Below the pieces are notes generated by a model. That model did not search any database. It was not told the origin of the DNA and saw only the letters and a list, made by a program, of their open reading frames with translations. The translations under genes and the position numbers were made by a program. From contig NZ_VUNQ01000014.1 in NCBI RefSeq assembly GCF_009695605.1, forward strand, positions 1 through 64,000: a stretch of 64,000 nucleotides of DNA, written 5' to 3'. Positions 9,718-18,662 of this stretch are shown here, in pieces. This DNA comes from Tissierella pigra (lineage in GTDB: Bacteria > Bacillota > Clostridia > Tissierellales > Tissierellaceae). The first letter of the stretch is position 1; the number at the start of each line of letters is the position of its first letter.

Positions 9718-9910
9718 AAAAACAGTAGATGGAGACATTATCACAATCCGAACCACTCATGGAAGAATATTAACACTACTACAAAGTGCAATTAATGCAA
9801 GAATAGAAATGAATAATAGAAGAAAAACTGAAAAAGATGTTAATTTTGCAGAATACTGTGAAAGAGAAAACGAGTCGCTTGAGGAATATCTTAAAGTAAT
9901 CAACAGTTAA
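9710..9910 (+). CDS. Hypothetical phage protein
   Basis: 66 residues, MFEKTVDGDIITIRTTHGRI..., with a helical second half rich in Glu and Arg. GGAGGTGATATAG precedes the ATG, inside the end of the ParB-like gene; the two overlap by 8 bases and are translationally coupled. No family recognised. Confidence 0.55.
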   Translation: MFEKTVDGDIITIRTTHGRILTLLQSAINARIEMNNRRKTEKDVNFAEYCERENESLEEYLKVINS

Positions 9911-9949
9911 TCAATTTAAAATAAAAAATTAACCAAGGGGGAAGTATTA

Positions 9950-10381
9950 ATGAAACTAAATTTAAGAAGAACTGAAGAACTGAAGGAAGAGAAAACCCAA
10001 AGAGATGACTTCAATCAGAAGTGGTACGAGTTGTTAATTAATAATAAGCTAGAAAATATGTTAGAATTCGAGAAAATTGCAGAAAATAGCGTATCTGAAG
10101 TGTTGACAATAATGCAGTATAGAAATATTTTAAAATCTAGAGGTCGTGGACAAGATATAACTTTAAATAATTTATTGGATTGCCAAATAAAAGAGGAAAG
10201 TCATTTATTGAATACATTGCAGGAAATGTTTCTTGAGCCAATTTCAAATGGGCAAATTGAGTATTTCTATAAGAAAGCATCTGAAAAGTACAATGACATG
10301 AATGAAGCGTTTAGAGTGTTATATAAAAGAAGGTTAGAGGATCAAGGGCTAAGGTTTATGAGTATAGTTTTGACTATATAA
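9950..10381 (+). CDS. Hypothetical phage protein
   Basis: 143 residues, mostly helical and highly charged (KLNLRRTEELKEEKTQRDDFNQKW at the start). AAGGGGGAAG precedes the ATG. Ends the first early operon: a hairpin lies about 120 bases downstream. No family recognised. Confidence 0.55.
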   Translation: MKLNLRRTEELKEEKTQRDDFNQKWYELLINNKLENMLEFEKIAENSVSEVLTIMQYRNILKSRGRGQDITLNNLLDCQIKEESHLLNTLQEMFLEPISNGQIEYFYKKASEKYNDMNEAFRVLYKRRLEDQGLRFMSIVLTI

Positions 10382-10803
10382 AAACTTAATAGAATGCGAG
10401 TTTTATTGTCTTGTCACCTTATAAAAACACAGTAAAACAAAGGAAAACAGAGTAAATAAAAGTAGTTAATATTCAAGGAAACAAGAAAACTAAATAAAAA
10501 AGAGTTATCTAAGCTCAACAGAATAGGTAACTCTTTAAGATATATTAATTAATAATAAATATTTCAAAATACACTTGACAATAATAGTACAAGCATGATA
10601 CAATAGGTATATATGGGTATATCTAGATGGACGTACCTCTGGCGATATTAAAGTTTCTATACTCCTATATTACACTAATTACATCCAACTGTCAAGCATT
10701 ATTTAAAAGTTTTTTAAAAAGTTTTTTCGAGCATCAAGCTGAACTCAATTCAGGGTGTAGCTACTAAATATAAATATTAATAAAATAAAGGGAGGAATTG
10801 TTA
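10382..10803. promoter_or_regulatory. Intergenic region with terminator and strong promoter
   Basis: Contains a hairpin, AAAGAGTTATCTA pairing with TAGGTAACTCTTT (about 10500-10538), then TTGACA at 10575-10580, an 18-base spacer and TACAAT at 10599-10604. The leader from about 10612 to the next ATG at 10804 is nearly 190 bases and holds a CTGAA/TTCAG hairpin near 10740. A 46-codon frame from 10628 has no ribosome binding site and is not called. Confidence 0.6.
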
Positions 10804-11637
10804 ATGAGAAAAAATAAAAACTGGATTGAATTATTTGATGAAGAAGAATTAATAAAATCAGAGGTATTACTTAAAGGGCAAAATGAACTTGACCTTAGTG
10901 GATTAGGAATTCCAAGCAAAGAAGAAATAAAGGAAATGATTGATTATTTAGATGTAGATTCTAGTAACTTATATTATTTTCATAGTGATATTACTTCATT
11001 ATTTTACTATATTGATGAGGAAGAGTTTATTTATATAAAAATACCACCTACATCATTAGAAGCAATGAACTTTATAAATGCTAAAAAAATAGTAGGTAGA
11101 ATTATAAAAAAACAAGCAAAATATATGGACAATGGCGATTATAATGGAGTATTCAATCTGATAGAAACTAAGTATAAAATTGAAGCATTTTTGCAACTAT
11201 TAAATCTGTACAAGCATAATATGGTTTTAATTAAACCAGAAGAATTATTTGAAATATTTTCAGATGTATACACTCTTTCTGAATTTGGATTTAATGAATT
11301 TAATAAAGAAGACTTTTTACTATTATTTTCTATGAATACTAATAATGACTATAAAAGCAACATTGAAAAAGATGGTAATGGATATGTAACTATATATAGA
11401 GGTGAGGGAGAGCAATCTTCTCCATTGGATGAGGCTTATAGTTGGACATTAGATAAAGATAAAGCTGAATGGTTTGCTAATAGATATGATACAGAGGAGG
11501 TTTGTAGAGTATATCAAGCAAAAGTTCACATTGATAATATCAAGGCTTATTTTGAAGATAGAGGAGAAGAGGAAGTGATTGTTTTTCCTGAAGATGTTGT
11601 AGATGTTCAAGTAATATTAGAGAAAAGTTGGTGTTAG
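10804..11637 (+). CDS. Protein with ADP-ribosyltransferase-like C-terminal motifs
   Basis: 277 residues from the ATG with GGGAGG 8 bases upstream. The C-terminal 90 residues show the three-part pattern of R-S-E class ADP-ribosyltransferases: YRG with R199, SWT with S213-W214-T215 followed by DKAEWFANRY, and RGEEEVIV with E255/E257. The N-terminal 180 residues are acidic and unrecognised. Phages use such enzymes to modify host RNA polymerase or other targets, and this gene is directly upstream of the putative phage RNA polymerase, sharing its promoter region. The assignment rests on motif pattern only. Confidence 0.55.
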   Translation: MRKNKNWIELFDEEELIKSEVLLKGQNELDLSGLGIPSKEEIKEMIDYLDVDSSNLYYFHSDITSLFYYIDEEEFIYIKIPPTSLEAMNFINAKKIVGRIIKKQAKYMDNGDYNGVFNLIETKYKIEAFLQLLNLYKHNMVLIKPEELFEIFSDVYTLSEFGFNEFNKEDFLLLFSMNTNNDYKSNIEKDGNGYVTIYRGEGEQSSPLDEAYSWTLDKDKAEWFANRYDTEEVCRVYQAKVHIDNIKAYFEDRGEEEVIVFPEDVVDVQVILEKSWC

Positions 11638-11664
11638 CTTCCTTTAAATAGGAAAGCTTTTACA
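11634..11664 (+). terminator. Weak hairpin between the ART-like and polymerase genes
   Basis: AGCTTCCT pairs with AGGAAAGCT with one bulged base, followed by TTTTAC. May attenuate transcription into the polymerase gene. Confidence 0.4.
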
Positions 11665-11699
11665 TACTAAAATAATAAAAAATCAAGGAGGAATTTATT

Positions 11700-14600
11700 A
11701 TGGCTAGAAAAAATAATTTTGTTGAATTGGTTAAACTGGATCAAACCAATTTAGAAGAAAATTTCAAAGTGGTAAATGTTACAGATGATAATATCACAAG
11801 AGCATCAAGCTATGATTTTCTAACAAAAGCATTAGAAGTTTATAAGGGTAGAAAATTTGAAAACAATGAAAGAGTTACAGAGTACATAAAAGTTAATTTA
11901 TCAAAAGATGAAGAAATAGCAAGGCAACAATGGTTTGATGGTATCGAATACGAGGGACATAACTATAAAGCATGGTTTGCAACTGTAGGTGGCATGAAGA
12001 AAGATGAAAGTGGTATATGTGACACTATATTTATAAGAGAAGATTATCAGGATTTCGCAGATAAGGTTGAGGATTTAGTTTCACTAGGTAAGTTTAAAGA
12101 GTTAGAAGGGAAAGAAATTTGCATCAACAAAGATGTATTATCCCGACTAAGCCTTATAACATCCGATTTAATAGGTGAAATAGATTTACCTAACTTTATA
12201 GTATTACCAACGGCAACATTAGATTATATAGAAGATTATAAAACGGTTAAGCCTATAAGGTATAAAGAAATAAATGATGAAGGTGTGGAAGTGGACAAGG
12301 TAGATTATGAATTGGTTGATTATCACTTTGACACTAACAAAAGAGATAAGAATGGCGATCCAATAGATGAAATCGAGTGTTTTGATGGCGGAGGAATAGC
12401 AACGCCAGAAGTATTTGAATCTATTAGAAAGTCTATGGGAGTTGATTATCCTATAGAATTTAGCATTATTAGAGGTTATGGTATGGCAACGAAGGGGTTA
12501 ATCACTAAGTTTGACATAATAGGTTACTTAGATAGTCAATATAAAGGCGATACGCCTTATTTAAGACGAGTAAATGGTCAATATGAGTTATTGGACAGGT
12601 GGGGAGACTTTAGACCAGTAACGGCTAATACAATGCTTTTAAATGATAGCATGGTTAAACTAGCGAAGTATTTTGATAGTATGGAAGAATATTTAGAAAG
12701 AGTCAATAGTGTTGAAGATAAATATAAGAATTTGCTCAATAAATTGTACATAACTAAGATAAATAAAAAAGATAATCAATTAAGCGACTATAGAAGAACC
12801 AACTATCAATTAATAAATGCATTGGCATTAACCCCACAGGAATATAAGGTGTTGGCAGAGCAAGACTATCAGATGTTAAAAAAGATTATAAGACCCTTTG
12901 ATAAGGCAGTATCTAAAACTAGCAATAATGAATTTGTAATTAATACGGATTACATTAAATTATTCTTTAAAAATATTGTAGATGAAGATATTTCTGAAGA
13001 AGATGTAGACTATCAAGAAAAATTACATAAAGCATTAGATGGAAGTATAGTTGATAAGGTCAATGAATTGATAAGTTTAGACGAGGACTTTGTTAGACTA
13101 GACATGGTAAAAAGAAGTTTAGGTAGTTTAGTTGAAAAGAAAGTTAGGCAATTAGCAAGTGGAAAGGTAACTGTAAAAGGAAAATATCAATATATGGCTT
13201 GTTGTCCTATATCATATATAAATTTTGCAATGTATAGAAACCAAGGCAATGATGGACTCGCAAAGGATCAGTTTTATAGTGCAGATTGTGAAGATGGAGA
13301 TATAAGAACTATATCAAGAAATCCATTGTCGGCTTATTCAGAGGTACATAATGTAGAATTTACTAGAAACAATTTCTTTGATAAATGGCTAAGTCATTGT
13401 AGAGAATTAATATATTTCAATCAAAAATCAGATATGCAGAATCTATTATCATCTGCGGACTTTGATGGAGATGGCTTATTACAAATAGATAATGACATTA
13501 TTAGAAATGCAGTAGTTACTCCTAGGGACGGTAAATATTTTATTACCCTATCCGATAGGAAACAAAAGAAATTGCATTACAATGCAGAAAACAGGTTTAT
13601 TAGTACATATGAAGCAAGTGGGAATCTAATAGGTAAAATAGCATTAAAAGCAGCTAATGTTAATAGCAACTGTCAAAATGTACCCGACCTATATGATAAC
13701 ATCAATAAAAAATTCTTGAATTGGAATGAATTATGGGCAGAGTTTGAAGCAGAAGGTAAGACTCAAGAAGAATTAAGCGATTATATTAAGGCAAAATTAA
13801 AAGATGAGGAATTTTCTTATGGAGTTAAAATGGGACAAGAGCTAAAGGATAGAATGATTGAAAAGTTTTATGAGTATGAAAAAGAAATATATATTATACT
13901 CTACAACTCCATGAAGGCTATTGATGCTACTAAGACCTTAGTATTTCCAGATAAAGCGGACATGGAAATCATAGATAGTAAGTATTTTAAGAAAGTTGAT
14001 TTTCTTAGATATAAAGAAGCTAAAGAAGATGTTATAAATAAAGATTATATATACACTTATTCATTACTAGATAGATTTGCTAAGAGAGTTCAGGATGATT
14101 TATTGAATACTATAGAATCACGAGCAAGTAGTTTTAGAGATAGAGCCGATGTAATCCAAGGTAAATTTATAAATGATGAATATAGCAAAGAAATTTATAA
14201 CCTCTGTAATACAGAAATTCAGAGATTATATAAAAAATATACCGATGAAAGAAGTGCTATATACAACTCATATAGTAGCAAGAAAAAAGCCCTAGACAGT
14301 GAAAAGTATTTTAGACAAAATTCAGGAAACTGGTATTGGTATGATGACGATTGGTATATGGGCGTTATTGCAGATGCTAAAGAAGAAAGAAACAAAGGTT
14401 ATAAGGAATTAGACAAGAAATATATTCCTCTAGCAGATGAAATAATTAAGCAATTTGATTTAGCTACTATTTGTCAATGTATAGCAGATATGAAGAATTG
14501 CACAGAAAACTTTATAATATCCCTATTCTGGAAGTGTTTCGAGTTTATTAATACTGATGATAAAGTTAGAATTATTTATAAGAAAGATGATGCAGGGGAT

Positions 14601-14942
14601 ATATTATTCTTGCATGAACGATATAAAGCTATTGCAGTTAAGGGATTTGATAATAGTAATGTCGTGGATAGAATTGCAAAGGATGATTTAATTAAAAGGA
14701 ATATGGAGAAGCGTATTAGGTTTAGAATGAGCGACAAAAGTATCATAAGGGAAATTGAAGAAGATTTAAAACTAGGTCGAGTTTATGAATTAAATTTGAA
14801 TGATGTAAGAGTTAAAGTCTTTGATGATTTTGCAGATTTAACTAAAGGACAAAAGATATTAAAAATAACAAGTTTTGAGAAAAGAAAAGACGGAAGGTAT
14901 AGCATTACTGATAAAAGTTTTGGTGCTTATATTCAAGCATAG
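11700..14942 (+). CDS. Putative single-subunit, two-barrel phage RNA polymerase (YonO/RdRP superfamily)
   Basis: 1080 residues. The metal-binding signature of double-psi beta-barrel RNA polymerases is present as SADFDGDGLLQID, with aspartates D587, D589 and D591. Upstream are FDGGGIATPE (D229) and EFSIIRGYGMATKGLITKFD (K265), and RNPLSAYSEVHNVEF (R540-P542). This order, DGxG, then a KG barrel, then RNP, then DxDGD, is that of eukaryotic RNA-silencing polymerases and of the SPbeta protein YonO, a DNA-dependent RNA polymerase that transcribes late phage genes. AAGGAGG precedes the ATG. By analogy it would transcribe prophage genes, but no template or promoter preference can be read here. Confidence 0.72.
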   Translation: MARKNNFVELVKLDQTNLEENFKVVNVTDDNITRASSYDFLTKALEVYKGRKFENNERVTEYIKVNLSKDEEIARQQWFDGIEYEGHNYKAWFATVGGMKKDESGICDTIFIREDYQDFADKVEDLVSLGKFKELEGKEICINKDVLSRLSLITSDLIGEIDLPNFIVLPTATLDYIEDYKTVKPIRYKEINDEGVEVDKVDYELVDYHFDTNKRDKNGDPIDEIECFDGGGIATPEVFESIRKSMGVDYPIEFSIIRGYGMATKGLITKFDIIGYLDSQYKGDTPYLRRVNGQYELLDRWGDFRPVTANTMLLNDSMVKLAKYFDSMEEYLERVNSVEDKYKNLLNKLYITKINKKDNQLSDYRRTNYQLINALALTPQEYKVLAEQDYQMLKKIIRPFDKAVSKTSNNEFVINTDYIKLFFKNIVDEDISEEDVDYQEKLHKALDGSIVDKVNELISLDEDFVRLDMVKRSLGSLVEKKVRQLASGKVTVKGKYQYMACCPISYINFAMYRNQGNDGLAKDQFYSADCEDGDIRTISRNPLSAYSEVHNVEFTRNNFFDKWLSHCRELIYFNQKSDMQNLLSSADFDGDGLLQIDNDIIRNAVVTPRDGKYFITLSDRKQKKLHYNAENRFISTYEASGNLIGKIALKAANVNSNCQNVPDLYDNINKKFLNWNELWAEFEAEGKTQEELSDYIKAKLKDEEFSYGVKMGQELKDRMIEKFYEYEKEIYIILYNSMKAIDATKTLVFPDKADMEIIDSKYFKKVDFLRYKEAKEDVINKDYIYTYSLLDRFAKRVQDDLLNTIESRASSFRDRADVIQGKFINDEYSKEIYNLCNTEIQRLYKKYTDERSAIYNSYSSKKKALDSEKYFRQNSGNWYWYDDDWYMGVIADAKEERNKGYKELDKKYIPLADEIIKQFDLATICQCIADMKNCTENFIISLFWKCFEFINTDDKVRIIYKKDDAGDILFLHERYKAIAVKGFDNSNVVDRIAKDDLIKRNMEKRIRFRMSDKSIIREIEEDLKLGRVYELNLNDVRVKVFDDFADLTKGQKILKITSFEKRKDGRYSITDKSFGAYIQA

Positions 14943-14952
14943 TAGGATAGAT

Positions 14953-14983
14953 AGGACAACGGGCAAAAACCGCCCGTCGTCTA
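14953..14983 (+). terminator. Hairpin after the polymerase gene
   Basis: GGACAACGGGC / GCCCGTCGTCT with loop AAAAACC, no T run. A near twin with the same loop and flanks lies at 20311-20342. Confidence 0.5.
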
Positions 14984-15044
14984 ATTCTAGTGAAGGATGG
15001 ATAGAGTTAATAAAATATAAATTAAAATTTAGGAGGAACGGTTT

Positions 15045-15593
15045 ATGAATTATGAAGATAGAATGATAATTATGGGTGAAATGGCTACAAAAATTGAGGA
15101 CAAACTAAAGGCAATTTTAAGACTTAGAACAAGTATTAGTTATACATCTAGTAGCTTTGAAGTTTGTTTATACTCAAGTGACTATGATTATTACAAATTA
15201 AATTTAAAATATACTGATGAATTAACTTCAGATAATTATGCTTATATAGCAATTGAAGCATTTAGAGATGCATTGTTAGGCAAAGACGAAAAAGGTTATG
15301 TTACTTTCTACAAAGCATCTACAATAGAAAAGTTTATACAAGAATTAATAAAAGAGTATAAAGCCGAAGATTTAATTTACATAAGAGATGGAGAATTATG
15401 GGGTGATTTTGAAAATCAATATATTCCAGTTGAGTACATAAAAGATGTTCACTACAACGAAGAGGAAGGCATATTAGCAATTGTTGAATATGACTTAGAT
15501 GAAAGATATAGATATGAGATAAACTTTAAAAATAGTACAGTTGAGCAGGTTGATATTAATGAAAGATTATCTGTTTTAAGGGGGAATTGCTAA
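15045..15593 (+). CDS. Hypothetical phage protein
   Basis: 182 residues, mixed alpha/beta, rich in Tyr and acidic residues (VCLYSSDYDYYKLNLKY near 48). AGGAGGAACGG precedes the ATG. It ends 1 base before the next gene and is part of the polymerase-helicase region. No family recognised. Confidence 0.55.
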   Translation: MNYEDRMIIMGEMATKIEDKLKAILRLRTSISYTSSSFEVCLYSSDYDYYKLNLKYTDELTSDNYAYIAIEAFRDALLGKDEKGYVTFYKASTIEKFIQELIKEYKAEDLIYIRDGELWGDFENQYIPVEYIKDVHYNEEEGILAIVEYDLDERYRYEINFKNSTVEQVDINERLSVLRGNC

Positions 15594-15594
15594 T

Positions 15595-16491
15595 ATGAAA
15601 ACCTTAGACAATATAAAGAAGTCGATATATGAAAGTGAAGCAATCATTAAGACAAATGAAAATTCGGTCGGTATTAGTCTCTGGAGCATAGGCAATGAAC
15701 TTAAGTACATAAGAGATAACAAAACATATGAGGAAAAGGGTTATTGTAGTTTTCAAGAATATACAGAAACAGAGTTGAATTATAAAAAGAGCCATGTTTA
15801 TAATTTTATTACAATAGCAGAAAATTATAATGTCCAATCGATTGGAAAAGTAGGTAATTTAGGTATTAATAAATTATTATCCTTATCAAAATTATCAGAA
15901 GGTGTAAGGGAAGAGTTTATAGAAGATAATCAGGTGGAGGATATGACGACAAGAGAATTACAACAAGTTATTAAAGAGAAAAAGGCATTAGAAAAAGAGA
16001 ATGAAGAATTAAAAAACAAACCATCAGAAATTATAGAAATTGACAAAACTGATTACAAAGCTATTGATAAATTAAAACAAGAGTTAGAGAGTAAAAACAA
16101 TCTATATAGAATTGCAAAAGAAAAAGAAGAAATTTACAAGAATCAATTAGAAACATATCAGAATCAACTAGCCTTATATGAAAAAGATAGTCAAAAATAC
16201 AAAGATTTAACTAGACAGATTGAACTACTAACTAAAGAGAAAGATGATATAGGTAGAGCTGTAAAATCTGCAACAGAATTAAGTGGATATGTATACAAAA
16301 TAGAAACCTTTATAAAACAAGAATTAGCACCAATTAAATATTCTAGAGCATTAATAGAGAGTAGTGAAAACAAAGTTGTAATGGATAATGTAAGGCAAAT
16401 TGTGGAAGTGGTGAGAGAGTGGTGCAATGAAATGGATAGTTATTTAACAGGTAACAAACAAAATATAATTTATGCGGAGAATGTGATGTAA
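15595..16491 (+). CDS. Phage DUF3102-like coiled-coil protein
   Basis: 298 residues. The N-terminal 100 residues (ISLWSIGNELKYIRDNKTYEEKGYCS and FQEYTETELNYKKSHVYNFI) match the DUF3102-type module found in phage and plasmid proteins, which looks like a helical DNA-binding region. Residues about 120-225 are a long coiled coil (EKKALEKENEELKN, KEKEEIYKNQLETYQNQL), and a compact helical C-terminus follows. Likely a DNA-associated accessory protein. GGGGGAATT precedes the ATG. Confidence 0.6.
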   Translation: MKTLDNIKKSIYESEAIIKTNENSVGISLWSIGNELKYIRDNKTYEEKGYCSFQEYTETELNYKKSHVYNFITIAENYNVQSIGKVGNLGINKLLSLSKLSEGVREEFIEDNQVEDMTTRELQQVIKEKKALEKENEELKNKPSEIIEIDKTDYKAIDKLKQELESKNNLYRIAKEKEEIYKNQLETYQNQLALYEKDSQKYKDLTRQIELLTKEKDDIGRAVKSATELSGYVYKIETFIKQELAPIKYSRALIESSENKVVMDNVRQIVEVVREWCNEMDSYLTGNKQNIIYAENVM

Positions 16492-16952
16492 GTTAAGGGT
16501 CTGGGGTTTTTAGCCCCACCCTTGCAATGAAAATAGACGGAACAAAATTGTTCCGTCTTAGAAAATCAAGTGTCCCCAATTTTGGGGAGTGGAAAAAGTT
16601 CATAGTTAAAATAGATGAGGTCGGTTTGGACTATGAGTCCATTCCGTTAAATTATCAAAGTCTACACATTTAACGATTAATAACACAGAAATTTTACATA
16701 TAATAATGGCTATAAATACACATTTACAAATAATAAAAGTTAATCGAGTTGGTGTATCGTGTATTATATTGTCTTATCAATGTGGTTGATAAGAATGTCT
16801 TAACGATGCTATCGTTATGGGTTTGAGCCATCTCGGTCGACCACGAAATTATTAAATGTTCATAATGAACATTTAGAAAAACGTTTATTACATTATGTAA
16901 GTAACGTTCTGTTCTTTTAGAACATTATAAAATAGAAAGGTGGTAATCGTAT
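16492..16952 (+). other. Noncoding region A with many hairpins
   Basis: No gene. At least eight short inverted repeats follow one another: GGGGTTTTTAGCCCC (16504), AGACGGAACAA / TTGTTCCGTCT (16536-16559), CCCCAATTTTGGGG (16574), GGACTATGAGTCC (16629), CTTATCAA / TTGATAAG (16773-16793), TAACGAT / ATCGTTA (16801-16817), GGTCGACC (near 16838), AAATGTTCAT / ATGAACATTT (16854-16874) and GTTCT / AGAAC (16906). The second is terminator-like. The rest could be a structured RNA or a replication origin. Confidence 0.5.
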
Positions 16953-17144
16953 ATGTATAGAGAAAATAGAAATAGACAAAGTTTTTACGTCATCAGAGGA
17001 ATAGGAATGGTTAATTATTTAGTAAGACAAGGCTTCGACTTAATTAAAGTAGAAGATGACAAAGACAAGCCAGAATTCAAAGTATTTCTATTTAATAATA
17101 CACCAGAGTTAAGGGAAGCGATGGGAGGATATAAAAGTAGGTAA
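16953..17144 (+). CDS. Small DUF5659-like phage protein
   Basis: 63 residues: SFYVIRGIGMVNYLVRQGF, then DLIKVEDDKDKPEFKVFLF and FNNTPELREAM. The pattern (aromatic-V, then a helix ending YLxxxGF, then a beta-hairpin and FxNTxEL) is shared with the protein at 21687-21974 and with DUF5659 phage proteins. AGGTGG precedes the ATG. Function unknown. Confidence 0.55.
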   Translation: MYRENRNRQSFYVIRGIGMVNYLVRQGFDLIKVEDDKDKPEFKVFLFNNTPELREAMGGYKSR

Positions 17145-17174
17145 GCGAAAACAATAATCGAAAGGGGAATGTAT

Positions 17175-18662
17175 ATGAGAGTAAGCGAACTTGTAACAAC
17201 TGATGAAATAAAGAAGTGGAAAAATGGAGATATAATAGCTATAAAAGCAGGAACGGGTAGAGGGAAATCATATTTAATTAAAAATATTTTATATGGTTTT
17301 GCAAAGGGGTTACATAATAATAAAAAAATATTAATGTTAATACATAGGGTAAACTGTATAAATCAATTTCAAAAGGAAATAGAGGATGATAATAAAACGG
17401 ATGTTATAAAAATAGATTCCTACCAATCTTTAGAGTTTAAGATTAAGAATGGGATTAAAATAGATTTTTCTGAATATGCTTACATAGTATGCGATGAATT
17501 TCACTATTTTATGAGTGATGCAGCTTTCAATAAAACAACGGATATATCATTAAACACAATATTAGAACAATCGAATAAAATAAGGATATTCATGTCGGCT
17601 ACTGGTGATTATATGAAAAATTATATCAATAATATTAAAGGCTTAGATACAATTAATTATGAATTGCCAATTGATTATGATTTTATAAAGAAATTAACAT
17701 TCTTTGATAAAGATGAGACAATGGAAAAATTTATTGAAGAAGCGATAGAAAAAGGTGATAAAGGAATATTCTTTGTTCAAAAGGCCCAAAAAGCATATGA
17801 ATTACATAAGAAATATCCCGAGCATACTCTGTTTAATTGTAGCGAAAGTAACAACAAAGGTTATTATAAATATGTCAATAAAGATAAAATTAGTAAAATG
17901 TTAGCTGATGAAGGCTTTGAAGAGCAAATATTAATCACTACTACAACAATGGACGCAGGAGTTAATATTACAGATACAGATGTTAAACATATAGTTTGTG
18001 ATATTGAAGATGTAGGTTCACTTATCCAATGCATAGGTAGAAGAAGAATAAGCCATAAAATCAAAGATGATGGAATCTATCTTTATATTAAAAACAGGAG
18101 CAACAAGCAACTAGGGGGCAGAAAGACTCAAACGAACGACAAGATTAAAAGAGCAGAGTATTTTAAGAAGTATGGAGAAATTGAATATGTAAAGAAACAT
18201 GGTAGAGATCCAGATAATAATGCTATTGTTTATGAAGAAGTTAATGCAGATGAAACTGGTATATATAAAAAAATAAATGATATGGCTTATTATAAATCTC
18301 TTATTGATATAGCAATAATTGAAGAAATGATAGAAAATAGTTATATTACATATATTAGTAAATTATTCAATAAAAGATACAGAACATTGAAGGAAGAGTA
18401 CGAGAGAGAAAAGTTAGAAAAGTATTTAGACAGTATGGTTGGTCAAGTAATGCTAACAAGTAAAGATAGAACAGAATTAATTAATAGTTTAAATGTTAGA
18501 CAGAACGGTAAATTGTTAAGAAGTTTAGATAGTTTAAATTCTGCATTGAGGGAACAAAGAATTGGATTTTATATTGAACAGTTTCAAACTAGCAGAATGA
18601 TTGACAATAAAAAGAAGAATTTTAAAAATGCTTGGCGAGTTTTAAGGTTGGTCAACAAATAA
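17175..18662 (+). CDS. Superfamily 2 DEAD-type helicase of the phage replication region
   Basis: 495 residues. Motifs in order: Walker A GTGRGKSY (near 26-33), Ia LIHRVN, motif II CDEFHYF (DEFH, near 110), motif III SATGDY, motif V ITTTTMDAGVNITD and motif VI QCIGRRR. This is a helicase core; the C-terminal third is charged and helical, without a recognised domain. Probably unwinds phage DNA during replication. Start chosen at 17175 because AAAGGGG ends 7 bases upstream; the in-frame ATG at 17169 is too close to it. Confidence 0.85.
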   Translation: MRVSELVTTDEIKKWKNGDIIAIKAGTGRGKSYLIKNILYGFAKGLHNNKKILMLIHRVNCINQFQKEIEDDNKTDVIKIDSYQSLEFKIKNGIKIDFSEYAYIVCDEFHYFMSDAAFNKTTDISLNTILEQSNKIRIFMSATGDYMKNYINNIKGLDTINYELPIDYDFIKKLTFFDKDETMEKFIEEAIEKGDKGIFFVQKAQKAYELHKKYPEHTLFNCSESNNKGYYKYVNKDKISKMLADEGFEEQILITTTTMDAGVNITDTDVKHIVCDIEDVGSLIQCIGRRRISHKIKDDGIYLYIKNRSNKQLGGRKTQTNDKIKRAEYFKKYGEIEYVKKHGRDPDNNAIVYEEVNADETGIYKKINDMAYYKSLIDIAIIEEMIENSYITYISKLFNKRYRTLKEEYEREKLEKYLDSMVGQVMLTSKDRTELINSLNVRQNGKLLRSLDSLNSALREQRIGFYIEQFQTSRMIDNKKKNFKNAWRVLRLVNK

